DNA of 22,123 nucleotides from Bacteroidota bacterium (GTDB lineage: Bacteria > Bacteroidota > Ignavibacteria > SZUA-365): positions 1 through 22,123 of the forward strand of contig JAGTUW010000178.1 of assembly GCA_018224345.1 (NCBI GenBank), written 5' to 3'. Below the pieces are notes generated by a model. That model was not told the origin of the DNA and did no database searches. It saw only the letters and a program-made list of their open reading frames with translations. This document shows, piece after piece, positions 15,128-22,123 of this stretch (the stretch's first letter is position 1; every line of letters starts with the position of its first letter). A program made the position numbers and the translations under genes.

Positions 15128-15514
15128 CTACAACGAAAAACGCGCGGAGGTCAGTTCATTGTTTACGGAGACAAGCTTCGTCTGCTTCAACCCGAGATCC
15201 TTTACGATATGCACCATTTCCGGGAGGCTTCCGTCGAAGTTGTATTTTTCGCGGAAATCCTCTTTGGGATAGAGTACCCATATCACTCCGTCGGGATCGA
15301 TGGCGGGGACAAGTCGACGCGCTTTCTGCTTCCAGGCCGCGGCTGATGTCGGTGCAACGAATGCAATGTCACACACCCCCTGCTCGACAATCTTGTTGTC
15401 ATCGCACAGCGGGAGAATCAGTTCTTTAAGGTAGGTCGGCTGTTTCTCGACGCGAATCTTCAGCCAGGGAATGATGCCCCATTTCTCTGCCAGTGTTCTG
15501 TGCGGTTTGCTCAT
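15128..15514 (-). CDS. Small conserved protein, DUF3052-like
   Basis: A 128-residue soluble protein without signal or membrane segment. The pattern DGVIWVLYPK (75-84) followed by a predicted helix and GLKQTKLVSVNNELTSARFSL (108-128) resembles the DUF3052 family, whose members end in a similar WSalRF-like motif; here the tryptophan position is replaced by Leu-Thr. That assignment is from memory of the family pattern and is tentative. No catalytic residues are evident. ATG 15514 has only a weak GGGAT ribosome binding site upstream. The gene lies 137 bases after purD, and 11 bases before the WecB-like start. The gap 15515-15651 holds no visible gene or hairpin. Confidence 0.75.
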   Translation of the reverse strand: MSKPHRTLAEKWGIIPWLKIRVEKQPTYLKELILPLCDDNKIVEQGVCDIAFVAPTSAAAWKQKARRLVPAIDPDGVIWVLYPKEDFREKYNFDGSLPEMVHIVKDLGLKQTKLVSVNNELTSARFSL

Positions 15515-15651
15515 GATGTATCCCGGTAAATGAACGTGTTGTATTGCTTGTCATCAATCCGCATGTGGGTGCCGATGATGCTCCGAAGTATTTCGCTGCC
15601 TGATGCTTCCTCCCGCCATCACGGTGAGGTGGAGCAATGCAATGAAGACGA

Positions 15652-16938
15652 TTACGAGCGTATTGCTTTCCTGCCGATATCGGTACGGTAGTACGCACCA
15701 TCAAAGCGAATACGATTGACGGCATTGTAGGCAAGGCGGATACTGGCGCCTATGTCGCTCCCCTGTGCGAGCGCTGTCACACCGAGTACGCGTCCCCCGG
15801 CCGTCAACACACGTTTCCCGTCGGACCTGGTTCCGGCATGAAAGACGAGTATACCTTCCTCTTCTTCATTGATCGCATCCAAACCCGCAATGATCTTGCC
15901 TTTTTCATAGGCATCGGGATAGCCGCTGGAGGCCATGACCACGCAGACAGCATTGGCGTCGTGCAGTGGAAGACGGTTGAGCTGCAGGGATCCGTCAGCA
16001 ATATCGCGCAACAGCACACCCAGATCATAATCGACAAGAGGAAGGATGACCTGCGTTTCCGGATCGCCGAAACGACAGTTGAATTCGAGTACCTTTGGCC
16101 CGTCCGCAGTGAGCATCAGTCCGACGAACAGGACGCCTGTATACGGGACACCTTCATTTCGCATGCCGTCGATGCAGCGCTTGATGACACGGATTTTTAC
16201 ATCGGCCAGTGTTTCCGAAGGCACGTGGGGCGTTGGTGCGAACGCTCCCATGCCGCCGGTATTTTTCCCGAGATCATTGTCGAGGATGCGTTTGTGATCC
16301 TGTGCAGGGGCAAGTGTCACGAAGCGATTCCCATCGGTGAGTGCGAACACCGATGCCTCGATGCCTTCGAGGAACTCCTCGACGACGAGTGTCGTCCCGG
16401 CATCTCCAAAGGCTGTGCCTTTCAGCATGTCGGTACCGGTACGGAATGCTTCGGCGGAATCCTGTGCAATGACCACACCTTTGCCGGCGGCCAGTCCGTC
16501 GGCCTTCAGTACGATGGGATAGTTGCAGTCATTGAGCCAGTCACGAAGCCGAGCGCTCTCGCCGGAGTGAAACACCTCGTACGCAGCGGTTGGAATGTGA
16601 TGCCGCTTCATGAATTCCTTGGCGAATGATTTGCTTGTTTCCAACTGCGCCGCTGCCCGTGTCGGACCGAACACGCGTAGTCCTTCCGCCCGGAATTTGT
16701 CCACTATACCCGCAGCAAGTGGGGCTTCCGGTCCGACGATGGTCAAATCAATTGATTGCTCCTGTGCGAAACGCAGCAGTGCCGCAATATCGGTAGGTGC
16801 GATATTCACATTTGCAGCGATCGAGGCGGTCCCCGCATTCCCGGGTGCGCAGAAAATGTCGGTGACTTCCTTGCTGTGTCGCAGTTTCCAGCAGATGGCG
16901 TGTTCACGACCACCGTTACCGATGATGAGGACGTTCAT
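15652..16938 (-). CDS. purD: Phosphoribosylamine--glycine ligase (GAR synthetase)
   Basis: A 428-residue cytoplasmic ATP-grasp enzyme, the normal length for PurD, joining glycine to 5-phosphoribosylamine in the second step of purine synthesis. Motifs: NVLIIGNGGREHAICWKL (2-19), GPEAPLAAGIVD (69-80), GPTRAAAQLETSKSFAKEFM (91-110), VLKADGLAAGKGV (143-155), VVEEFLEGIEASVFALTDG (185-203), DHKRILDNDLGKNTGGMGAFAPTP (214-237), VLEFNCRFGDPETQ (283-296), and the C-terminal YNAVNRIRFDGAYYRTDIG (404-422). ATG 16938 lies 6 bases after the stop of the glycosyltransferase gene, with only a weak GAGTG-like ribosome binding site, so coupling to upstream translation is likely. guaB, another purine gene, lies in the same strand run. 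Confidence 0.98.
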   Translation of the reverse strand: MNVLIIGNGGREHAICWKLRHSKEVTDIFCAPGNAGTASIAANVNIAPTDIAALLRFAQEQSIDLTIVGPEAPLAAGIVDKFRAEGLRVFGPTRAAAQLETSKSFAKEFMKRHHIPTAAYEVFHSGESARLRDWLNDCNYPIVLKADGLAAGKGVVIAQDSAEAFRTGTDMLKGTAFGDAGTTLVVEEFLEGIEASVFALTDGNRFVTLAPAQDHKRILDNDLGKNTGGMGAFAPTPHVPSETLADVKIRVIKRCIDGMRNEGVPYTGVLFVGLMLTADGPKVLEFNCRFGDPETQVILPLVDYDLGVLLRDIADGSLQLNRLPLHDANAVCVVMASSGYPDAYEKGKIIAGLDAINEEEEGILVFHAGTRSDGKRVLTAGGRVLGVTALAQGSDIGASIRLAYNAVNRIRFDGAYYRTDIGRKAIRS

Positions 16939-16944
16939 GGCGTA

Positions 16945-18318
16945 TCACTCTTTGCTTATGGATTTGTGTCCCGTGCTGTTGTTGCCCCTGCCGGATGTCG
17001 CTGCCCGTACCCGGGCTGCGGGCGGACCGGACTCCAGGGCGGAGGCGAGCACGGAGGCGAGCTGCCCGGTCAGGGCCTTGCGTTCGAATTGCGAGGCATA
17101 ATCGTAGGGCAACGCGGGCAATCTATCACTTTTGAACAGGGCAAACAAGGTACGAAGCTGTGCCGATATTGCATCGGTATCATCCGGGTCGACGATAAAC
17201 GCAGTTTTGCCTTTCTCCAGGACCTGCTGCGCAGCACCGGGCGGGACGCAGGCGAGAATCGGTTTACGGGCGCCGAGATATTCATACAACTTGCCGGTGG
17301 ACATCATTTCCTCGCCTTTGCCCCGGCCGATGAGCAGCCAGAGTACGTCGGCATCGACGAGATGCCGTAATGTTTCGCGGTGGGAAAGATACCCGTGAAA
17401 TATCACTGACCGCTCCAGCCCGTATTTTCTGACGAGCGCCTGATCGCCCTCGCGTGGTGTTCCGATCAGATGCAATTCGATTCCCCGGGCGGCTGTGGCA
17501 TCGGTATCGGCCAGTGCGCGGAGTGCGGCGAACATGGCGTTCGGGTTGCGATTGTAATAAAACGTACCTGCATAGACGATACGCATCCGATCATTGTTCT
17601 TTCCGCTTCTGGCCAAACCTTCGAAATCCTTCTGGTCGAAGCCCTGGGAAATGATTGAGATGTCGTTGTGAGAAAGAAAAGGATGTGCCTGCAGTATGCG
17701 CTCTTTGATGGGACGATTGATGCTGATAATATGTCGTGTTTCGCGCAGGACGCGTCGTTCAAGACGGTAATGCAGGGCCTTGTGCAGCGGCGTGAGGTAG
17801 AAATGCAGTGGATTGTCAATCCAGGAATCGCGATAATCGACGATCAGCGGTAGTCCGGTCCGGCGTTTGAGTTCGCGGCCGATGAGGAACGCCGTGTATG
17901 GGGGAGCGGTGGCGAATATCACATCGACCGGATGTGTTTCGAGATATGCAAGAGCTGCCGAGACGGCCTGCTTTTTCCACCCGATTTTATTGTCGGGAAG
18001 AAAGACCGTCTGACTGAGTTTGCTCAGGAGTCCGAGTGTCCGCGCCGAGGGCATACGTACGACATTTTTGCGTCGGAAAAAGTGCAGCGGATCAAGTGAG
18101 GGGGTCCGGATAATATCGACAGGCAACCCTTCCAGTTCCTGCAGTAATTCTTCGTCTTTGGCGAAGTATCCGCGATCCTCGACGGTAAGCACAGTAACAT
18201 CCCAACCGAATTCCGGCAGATATTTTACGAATTTAAGTGTGCGCTGGACGCCACTGAGGCCCAATGGGGGAAAATAATAGGCAATGACCAGTACGCGATG
18301 TCTTGACCGGACCTCCAT
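16945..18318 (-). CDS. GT4-type glycosyltransferase
   Basis: A 457-residue cytoplasmic or membrane-associated glycosyltransferase of the GT-B fold. The start is set at ATG 18318, with AGGTG six bases upstream; it overlaps the last base of the peptidase stop codon (TGATG). The N-terminal acceptor domain has RVLVIAYYFPPLGLSGVQRTLKFVKYL (8-34) and VDYRDSWIDNP (160-170); the C-terminal donor domain has RIVYAGTFYYNRNP (246-259), FHGYLSHRETLRHLVDADVLWLL (307-329) and STGKLYEYLGARKPILACVP (340-359), the usual GT4 signature region. Donor and acceptor are unknown; the WecB-like epimerase downstream suggests surface-polysaccharide work. The last 30 residues are low-complexity and Ser/Arg-rich. Confidence 0.9.
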   Translation of the reverse strand: MEVRSRHRVLVIAYYFPPLGLSGVQRTLKFVKYLPEFGWDVTVLTVEDRGYFAKDEELLQELEGLPVDIIRTPSLDPLHFFRRKNVVRMPSARTLGLLSKLSQTVFLPDNKIGWKKQAVSAALAYLETHPVDVIFATAPPYTAFLIGRELKRRTGLPLIVDYRDSWIDNPLHFYLTPLHKALHYRLERRVLRETRHIISINRPIKERILQAHPFLSHNDISIISQGFDQKDFEGLARSGKNNDRMRIVYAGTFYYNRNPNAMFAALRALADTDATAARGIELHLIGTPREGDQALVRKYGLERSVIFHGYLSHRETLRHLVDADVLWLLIGRGKGEEMMSTGKLYEYLGARKPILACVPPGAAQQVLEKGKTAFIVDPDDTDAISAQLRTLFALFKSDRLPALPYDYASQFERKALTGQLASVLASALESGPPAARVRAATSGRGNNSTGHKSISKE

Positions 18319-19436
18319 CAAAGCACCTGCAGCTTGCGGGTCAGTGTCGTAAGGATGGTCGCGCCATTCTCGCGTACCAGCAGATCATCTTCGATGCGGA
18401 TGCCAAACGTGCCCGGAAGGTACACTCCCGGTTCAATCGTAATGAGCTGACCGGATTCCAGGCTTGCCGTGTTGCGCCAGGACAGCAAGGGGGCCTCATG
18501 CATCTCCAGCCCGATGCCATGTCCGAGACCGTGCTCGAAATATGTTCCGAGTCCCGCTTCACGAATATGCTTGCGCACCCGATGGTCGAGCTCGTCGGTG
18601 GGGATCCCGGCACGGACAGAGGAGCAGCCGATCCGTTGCGCCTCGGCGACGATGTCATAAGCGTTGCGAAACGCGGCTGTTGGACGGCCGACATGCAGTG
18701 TCCGGGTGATATCGCTGCCATACCCGTTGACGCGGCAGCCGAAATCGATCAGCACCGGGCCCCGGCGTGGGAGTCGCGTATTACACGGCTGTCCGTGCAC
18801 CAGTGAAGAGCGCTTTCCGAACAGTACGATAGGGGGAAAGGCGTCGCCATCCGCTCCGAGCTGTCGTTGCCGCATGCTCAATTCCACTGCAATGGCTGTT
18901 TCCGTGACACCTGGACACAGCGAAGGCAGCGTGTCGCGAAAGGCCTGTTCGCTGATGCGGATGGCCTTACGGACGGCTGTGATTTCGTCGGCGGTCTTGA
19001 TCTCCCGCAATTTCTCAACCATGCCGCTGAGTGGCCGAAGCCGGAGGGGACGCAGCATGTTCTTCAGGTTGCCGACTATTGTAAAGGGGAGATGATCGGC
19101 CTCGAATCCCATCGAATTCAGGAAACGTGCGAGTTTCATTTCTCCCAGGGCGGCAGTAAAGGTCTGTCCCGAAATCACACGGACGGTAGCGCACGTCACT
19201 TCCAGGGCGGCCTGTTCACGGTAACGTGGATCCGTCAGAAATACTGCCGAGCCGCGACGGAGGAGAAGCCAGCCGTTTGATCCGGTAAAGCCGGTAAGGT
19301 AACGCACATGCGGCGGATGCGTGATAAGAAGGGCATCATGCCCGAATTGCCGAAGCGTACGCCGCAACGTTCGCAACGCGGCAGTCCTGCGCGTATCGGT
19401 AACAGATCGGGGCCGGGAAGGGGATAGCGGCTTCAC
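18318..19436 (-). CDS. M24-family metallopeptidase (Xaa-Pro peptidase type)
   Basis: A 372-residue cytoplasmic aminopeptidase/dipeptidase of the creatinase-like M24 family, cutting X-Pro peptides. All five dinuclear-metal ligands are seen: D231 and D242 (LIDFGCRVNGYGSDITRT), H306 (GLGHGIGLEMHE), E335 (ITIEPGVYLPG), E349 (GIRIEDDLLV). The N-terminal creatinase-type domain includes HVRYLTGFTGSNGWLLL (43-59). Length matches the short form of the family (about 360 residues). Start is uncertain: GTG 19436 lacks a ribosome binding site, whereas TTG 19376 has AGGA nine bases upstream and would begin nearer the conserved region. The gene follows guaB by 147 bases and overlaps the glycosyltransferase start by one base. 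Confidence 0.93.
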   Translation of the reverse strand: MKPLSPSRPRSVTDTRRTAALRTLRRTLRQFGHDALLITHPPHVRYLTGFTGSNGWLLLRRGSAVFLTDPRYREQAALEVTCATVRVISGQTFTAALGEMKLARFLNSMGFEADHLPFTIVGNLKNMLRPLRLRPLSGMVEKLREIKTADEITAVRKAIRISEQAFRDTLPSLCPGVTETAIAVELSMRQRQLGADGDAFPPIVLFGKRSSLVHGQPCNTRLPRRGPVLIDFGCRVNGYGSDITRTLHVGRPTAAFRNAYDIVAEAQRIGCSSVRAGIPTDELDHRVRKHIREAGLGTYFEHGLGHGIGLEMHEAPLLSWRNTASLESGQLITIEPGVYLPGTFGIRIEDDLLVRENGATILTTLTRKLQVL

Positions 19437-19591
19437 TTAAGGCAGCGCGATGTGGATAACTTCTGAATCTCTGTGGATAACGTTGGGACGCATTCGAAAA
19501 ACGCTGATTTCAGCCGGGTTTCGATATTTATGACCTGCCGAGGAATTGGTTGTGCCCGCAGTGCATTGTTGATAAGCTTTGTCTCAGACAT
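19433..19591 (-). CDS. Doubtful 52-codon frame bridging guaB and the M24 gene
   Basis: A minus-strand frame of 52 codons starts at ATG 19591 inside the end of guaB (8-base overlap) with AGGCGGG just upstream, and its stop TGA overlaps the annotated GTG start of the peptidase as GTGA. The arrangement is what translational coupling would look like. Against it, the peptide (MSETKLINNALRAQP ... KLSTSRCLK) resembles nothing I know, and part of it is dictated by the two DnaA-box repeats. It could be a leader frame or chance. Confidence 0.22.
   Translation of the reverse strand: MSETKLINNALRAQPIPRQVINIETRLKSAFFECVPTLSTEIQKLSTSRCLK
19451..19480 (-). promoter_or_regulatory. Pair of perfect DnaA-box consensus sites, 21 bp apart
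   Basis: On the minus strand, TTATCCACA occurs at 19480-19472 and again at 19459-19451. Both are exact matches to the classical DnaA-box 9-mer, in the same orientation, with a 21-bp period (two helical turns), so DnaA molecules would bind the same face. They sit in the short gap after guaB and 15 bases before the GTG proposed for the peptidase gene. They may place the downstream genes under DnaA control or act as a titration site. Confidence 0.6.
19567..19575 (-). promoter_or_regulatory. DnaA-box-like 9-mer with one mismatch
   Basis: TTATCAACA on the minus strand, one mismatch from the TTATCCACA consensus, in the same orientation as the pair at 19451-19480 and 87 bases upstream of it. It lies just after the guaB stop codon. 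Alone it would mean little; its value is the company of the perfect pair. Confidence 0.35.
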
Positions 19592-21056
19592 TGCCCGCCT
19601 GGTAATTCGGGGCTTCTTTCGTGATGAAGACATCATGCGGATGGCTCTCTTTGAGACCTGCCGCCGTAATCTGCATGAATTCGCTTTTCATCTTCAATTC
19701 CGCAATAGTCGCAACGCCGCAATACCCCATCGCGGCGCGGAGACCGCCGATGAGTTGATAGACGATTTCCTCAAGTTTCCCGCGATACGGGACCATGCCT
19801 TCAATTCCTTCAGGAACCAGTTTTTTGATGTCGTCCTCGACATCCTGGAAATAGCGGTCTTTGCTTCCTTCCTTCATCGCGCTGATCGAACCCATACCGC
19901 GATACATCTTGTAACGTCGCCCTTCATACAGCACTTTTTCTCCGGGACTTTCCTCAAGACCTGCGAACATACTGCCGAGCATCACCGTGTCTGCTCCGGC
20001 GGCAAGCGCTTTCGGTACGTCTCCCGTCTGTTTGATCCCTCCATCGGCGATCAGGGGGACATCATACTTTGCAGCTATGGCTGCACAGTCGAGAATGGCG
20101 GTGATCTGCGGTACCCCGACACCGGTAACGACGCGTGTCGTGCAGATACTTCCGGGACCGATCCCGATTTTCACTGCATCTGCACCTGCCTTGATCAGGT
20201 CCTCGACCGCCCCGCCCGTGGCCACATTCCCCGCGATGACCTGCAGGGCGGGGAATTGCTTTTTGACCTTTTTTACCATTTCAAGGACGCCAAAGGAGTG
20301 GCCGTGCGCGGTATCGATGATAATAACATCGACTGCCGAATCCACCAATGCCTTGACGCGATCCATCGTATCACTGGCGATACCTACCGCAGCACCCACG
20401 CGCAGACGGCCGAAGCTGTCCTTTGCCGCATAGGGATGATGCTTTTTCTTCATGATGTCTTTGAAGGTCAGCAGTCCGCGCAGATATCCCTTGTCATCAA
20501 CCACCGGTAGTTTCTCAATCCGATGTTCCTGCAGAATCGACTCGGCTTCCTCGAGGGTCGTCCCTAGCGGTGCGGTGACGAGTTTGTCCTTGGTCATGAT
20601 GTCATAGACGAGCATCGAATGATTGGGTTCGAAACGCAGGTCCCGGTTTGTAAGAATGCCGATGAGTTTGTTTTCGTCATCGACAATGGGAATACCGGAG
20701 ATACTGTATTTGTCCATTACATCATGCGCATCGGCCACGGTTTTATCGGGTCGCAGGGTGATCGGGTTGACGATCATGCCGCTTTCCGAACGCTTGACCT
20801 TGTCGACTTCATCCGCCTGTTTGCCAATGCTCATGTTTTTGTGAATGATACCGATCCCGCCTTCCCTCGCGAGGGCGATCGCCATTTCGGATTCCGTGAC
20901 CGTATCCATGGCGGCGCTGAGCAAGGGGATGTTCAGATTGATCTCACGGGTCAGACGGCTGCGTACGTCGGCTTCGCGGGGCAGGATATTCGATTTGCGG
21001 GGGATGAGCAGGACGTCGTCGAAGGTGAGTCCGATGTTGATGCGCGGCTGCGACAT
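19584..21056 (-). CDS. guaB: Inosine-5'-monophosphate dehydrogenase
   Basis: A 490-residue cytoplasmic tetramer that oxidises IMP to XMP with NAD, the committed step of GMP synthesis. Features: FDDVLLIPRKSNILP (12-26), core barrel start, CBS pair inserted at about 93-210 (two motifs IPIVDDENKLIGILTNRD and LPVVDDKGYLRGLLTFKD), DTAHGHSFGV (248-257), GNVATGGAVEDLIKAGADAVKIGIGPGSICTTRVVTGVGVPQ (276-317) with catalytic C305, IADGGIKQTGD (336-346), GSMFAGLEESPGE (361-373), YRGMGSISAMKEGSKDRYFQ (385-404, mobile flap with R401-Y402). Length and order are normal. ATG 21056 follows the glutaryl-CoA dehydrogenase stop by 22 bases, suggesting they share a transcript, though guaB may have its own promoter. 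Confidence 0.98.
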   Translation of the reverse strand: MSQPRINIGLTFDDVLLIPRKSNILPREADVRSRLTREINLNIPLLSAAMDTVTESEMAIALAREGGIGIIHKNMSIGKQADEVDKVKRSESGMIVNPITLRPDKTVADAHDVMDKYSISGIPIVDDENKLIGILTNRDLRFEPNHSMLVYDIMTKDKLVTAPLGTTLEEAESILQEHRIEKLPVVDDKGYLRGLLTFKDIMKKKHHPYAAKDSFGRLRVGAAVGIASDTMDRVKALVDSAVDVIIIDTAHGHSFGVLEMVKKVKKQFPALQVIAGNVATGGAVEDLIKAGADAVKIGIGPGSICTTRVVTGVGVPQITAILDCAAIAAKYDVPLIADGGIKQTGDVPKALAAGADTVMLGSMFAGLEESPGEKVLYEGRRYKMYRGMGSISAMKEGSKDRYFQDVEDDIKKLVPEGIEGMVPYRGKLEEIVYQLIGGLRAAMGYCGVATIAELKMKSEFMQITAAGLKESHPHDVFITKEAPNYQAGNV

Positions 21057-21078
21057 GGCGAAATTCCAGTAATGATGA

Positions 21079-22123
21079 TTAGCTGTATGCGGGAATACCG
21101 GTTAAATAGTTTCCGAGAATCAGAGTGTGAATGTCGTGCGTCCCTTCATAGGTACGCACAGATTCCAGATTATTCATATGACGCATCACGGGGTATTCGT
21201 CGAGAATCCCGTTGGCCCCGAGAATATCGCGTGCCATGCGGGCGATCGTCAATGCGATATCCACATTGTTGCGCTTGGCCATGGACACATGTGCGAAGGT
21301 CATGCTTCCGTCGTCCTTCATCCTGCCGAGATGAAGGGCGAGCAATCGCGCCTTGGTAATTTCAGTCTCCATGAACACGAGTTTCTGTTGCACCAATTGA
21401 AATGATGCAATGGGTTTATCGAATTGCTTGCGGGTGCCGGCATACTCCAATGCGGTGTGGTAGCAGGCTTCCGCTGCGCCGATCGCTCCCCAGGCGATGC
21501 CGTAGCGTGCCTGTGTCAGGCAGGACAGCGGCGCCTTGAGTCCGACAGCGTCCGGCAGCATATTGGCAGCGGGAATGCGGCAGTCCTGAAACACCAGTTC
21601 CGATGTCACGGAAGCACGCAGCGAATGCTTTCCCTTCATTTCCGGGGCGGAAAACCCCGGTGTCCCTTTCTCGACAAGAAAGCCGCGAACCTCGCCGTCG
21701 AGTTTCGCCCAGACCAAAGCGACGTCGGCGATCGTGCCATTGGTAATCCACATTTTTGATCCCTCCAGAACGAAATGCCCGCCGTCCCTTGTGGCACGCG
21801 TCGCCATGCCCCCAGGATCGGACCCGTGATCCGCCTCAGTCAATCCGAAACAACCAATCGCCTGCGCACGCGCCAGTCGCGGCAACCACTGCTGGCGCTG
21901 CTCCTCGGAACCATAGCGAAAAACAGGGTACATGACCAGTGAACTCTGCACGCTCGCGAAACTGCGGATCCCGCTGTCTCCGCGCTCAAGTTCCTGCATT
22001 ATCAAGCCGTACATCACGTTGTTGACGCCTGCGCAGCCATACTCTTCGGGGAGTGTGGGTCCGAACATGCCGAGGTCCGCCATCATGGCCGGCAGATGCA
22101 TGGGAAATTTCTGTTCCCGCGCC
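21079..22123 (-). CDS. gcdH: Glutaryl-CoA dehydrogenase family acyl-CoA dehydrogenase (N-terminus beyond window)
   Basis: The frame is open to the window edge, with A-R-E-Q-K-F-P before the internal Met at 22101, as expected for the family's pre-Met REEKFP-like segment, so the true start lies outside. The FAD enzyme would convert glutaryl-CoA to crotonyl-CoA in lysine/tryptophan and aromatic breakdown. Visible from Met22101: PEEYG (18-22), RSFASVQSSLVMYPVFRYGSEEQRQQWLP (46-74, R46 matching the Arg that binds the glutaryl carboxylate), GCFGLTEADHGSDPGGM (83-99), GSKMWITNG (114-122), GKHSLRAS (157-164), ARYGIAWGAIGAAE (198-211), and RTYEGTHDIHTLILG (316-330) with the catalytic base E319. Similarity to human GCDH is remembered, not computed. 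Decarboxylation is not proven. Confidence 0.93.
   Translation of the reverse strand, partial: AREQKFPMHLPAMMADLGMFGPTLPEEYGCAGVNNVMYGLIMQELERGDSGIRSFASVQSSLVMYPVFRYGSEEQRQQWLPRLARAQAIGCFGLTEADHGSDPGGMATRATRDGGHFVLEGSKMWITNGTIADVALVWAKLDGEVRGFLVEKGTPGFSAPEMKGKHSLRASVTSELVFQDCRIPAANMLPDAVGLKAPLSCLTQARYGIAWGAIGAAEACYHTALEYAGTRKQFDKPIASFQLVQQKLVFMETEITKARLLALHLGRMKDDGSMTFAHVSMAKRNNVDIALTIARMARDILGANGILDEYPVMRHMNNLESVRTYEGTHDIHTLILGNYLTGIPAYS

Noticed and set aside
14391..15272. Plus-strand frame of 293 codons opposite the WecB-like gene
   Set aside because: The epimerase on the other strand has all its motifs; this frame shows none and extends across two minus-strand genes.
15515..15651. Small gene or hairpin in the 137-bp gap after purD
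   Set aside because: Only chance frames without start signals and no inverted repeat or TAnnTTTG element; reads as plain intergenic sequence.
19437..19583. Chromosomal replication origin
   Set aside because: DnaA boxes are present but there is no AT-rich unwinding stretch, no cluster of several boxes, and no origin-linked genes around.
1..22123. CRISPR array, insertion sequence, prophage or toxin-antitoxin system
   Set aside because: No regularly spaced repeats, transposase, integrase, terminal inverted repeats or recognisable small toxin/antitoxin pair was found on either strand.

Overview
The window (about 22 kb, moderately GC-rich by eye, densely coding) looks like a chromosomal segment from the Bacteroidota/Chlorobiota (FCB) superphylum. 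The best evidence is a secreted protein ending in a type IX secretion sorting domain of the NYPNPFNPST form. That form is common in Ignavibacteria/Kapabacteria-like, Rhodothermia and Balneola lineages. A promoter -7 element of the TAnnTTTG type upstream of a glutamate dehydrogenase gene and a response-regulator/PEP-synthase-type fusion fit the same group. No mobile element, phage gene, CRISPR array, tRNA or rRNA was seen. I could not narrow the taxon below the superphylum.

Layout. 1-5207: two closely related glutamate dehydrogenase genes on the minus strand (the first cut by the window edge) flank a plus-strand gene for a 1013-residue fusion of two receiver-like domains with the ATP-binding half of PEP synthase/pyruvate phosphate dikinase. 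5433-6871: a minus-strand pair, a lipoprotein and a UPF0173 metallo-beta-lactamase-fold hydrolase. 7060-9096: a secreted Asp-box propeller protein with a type IX sorting domain. 9453-11885: a probable operon of a periplasmic TPR protein and an inner-membrane protein with two SPOR domains. 12147-13993: a plus-strand pair, a succinate-semialdehyde-type dehydrogenase and a four-helix membrane protein, overlapping by ATGA. 14025-22123: a long minus-strand run in transcription order glutaryl-CoA dehydrogenase (cut by the window edge), guaB, M24 peptidase, GT4 glycosyltransferase, purD, a DUF3052-like protein and a WecB-like epimerase.

How the genes fit together. The window is mostly housekeeping metabolism: glutamate/ammonia exchange (GDH), purine synthesis (guaB, purD), acyl-CoA and semialdehyde oxidation, and sugar nucleotide/glycan work (WecB-like, GT4), beside cell-envelope proteins (SPOR, TPR, lipoprotein, T9SS cargo). 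The GT4, M24 and purD genes are packed with overlaps or gaps of a few bases, so they are probably co-transcribed, although their products serve different pathways.

The most unusual points are four. (1) The receiver/ATP-grasp fusion lacks any phosphohistidine or PEP-binding domain; one receiver is degenerate and the other intact. It sits between two GDH paralogues. (2) Two perfect DnaA-box consensus 9-mers in direct orientation, exactly 21 bp apart, with a third one-mismatch copy about 90 bp away, lie in the guaB/M24 junction. (3) A 52-codon frame bridges exactly that junction by overlapping stops and starts. (4) A 20-bp palindrome and direct repeats lie upstream of the fusion gene. No clearly new multi-gene defence or mobile system was found.
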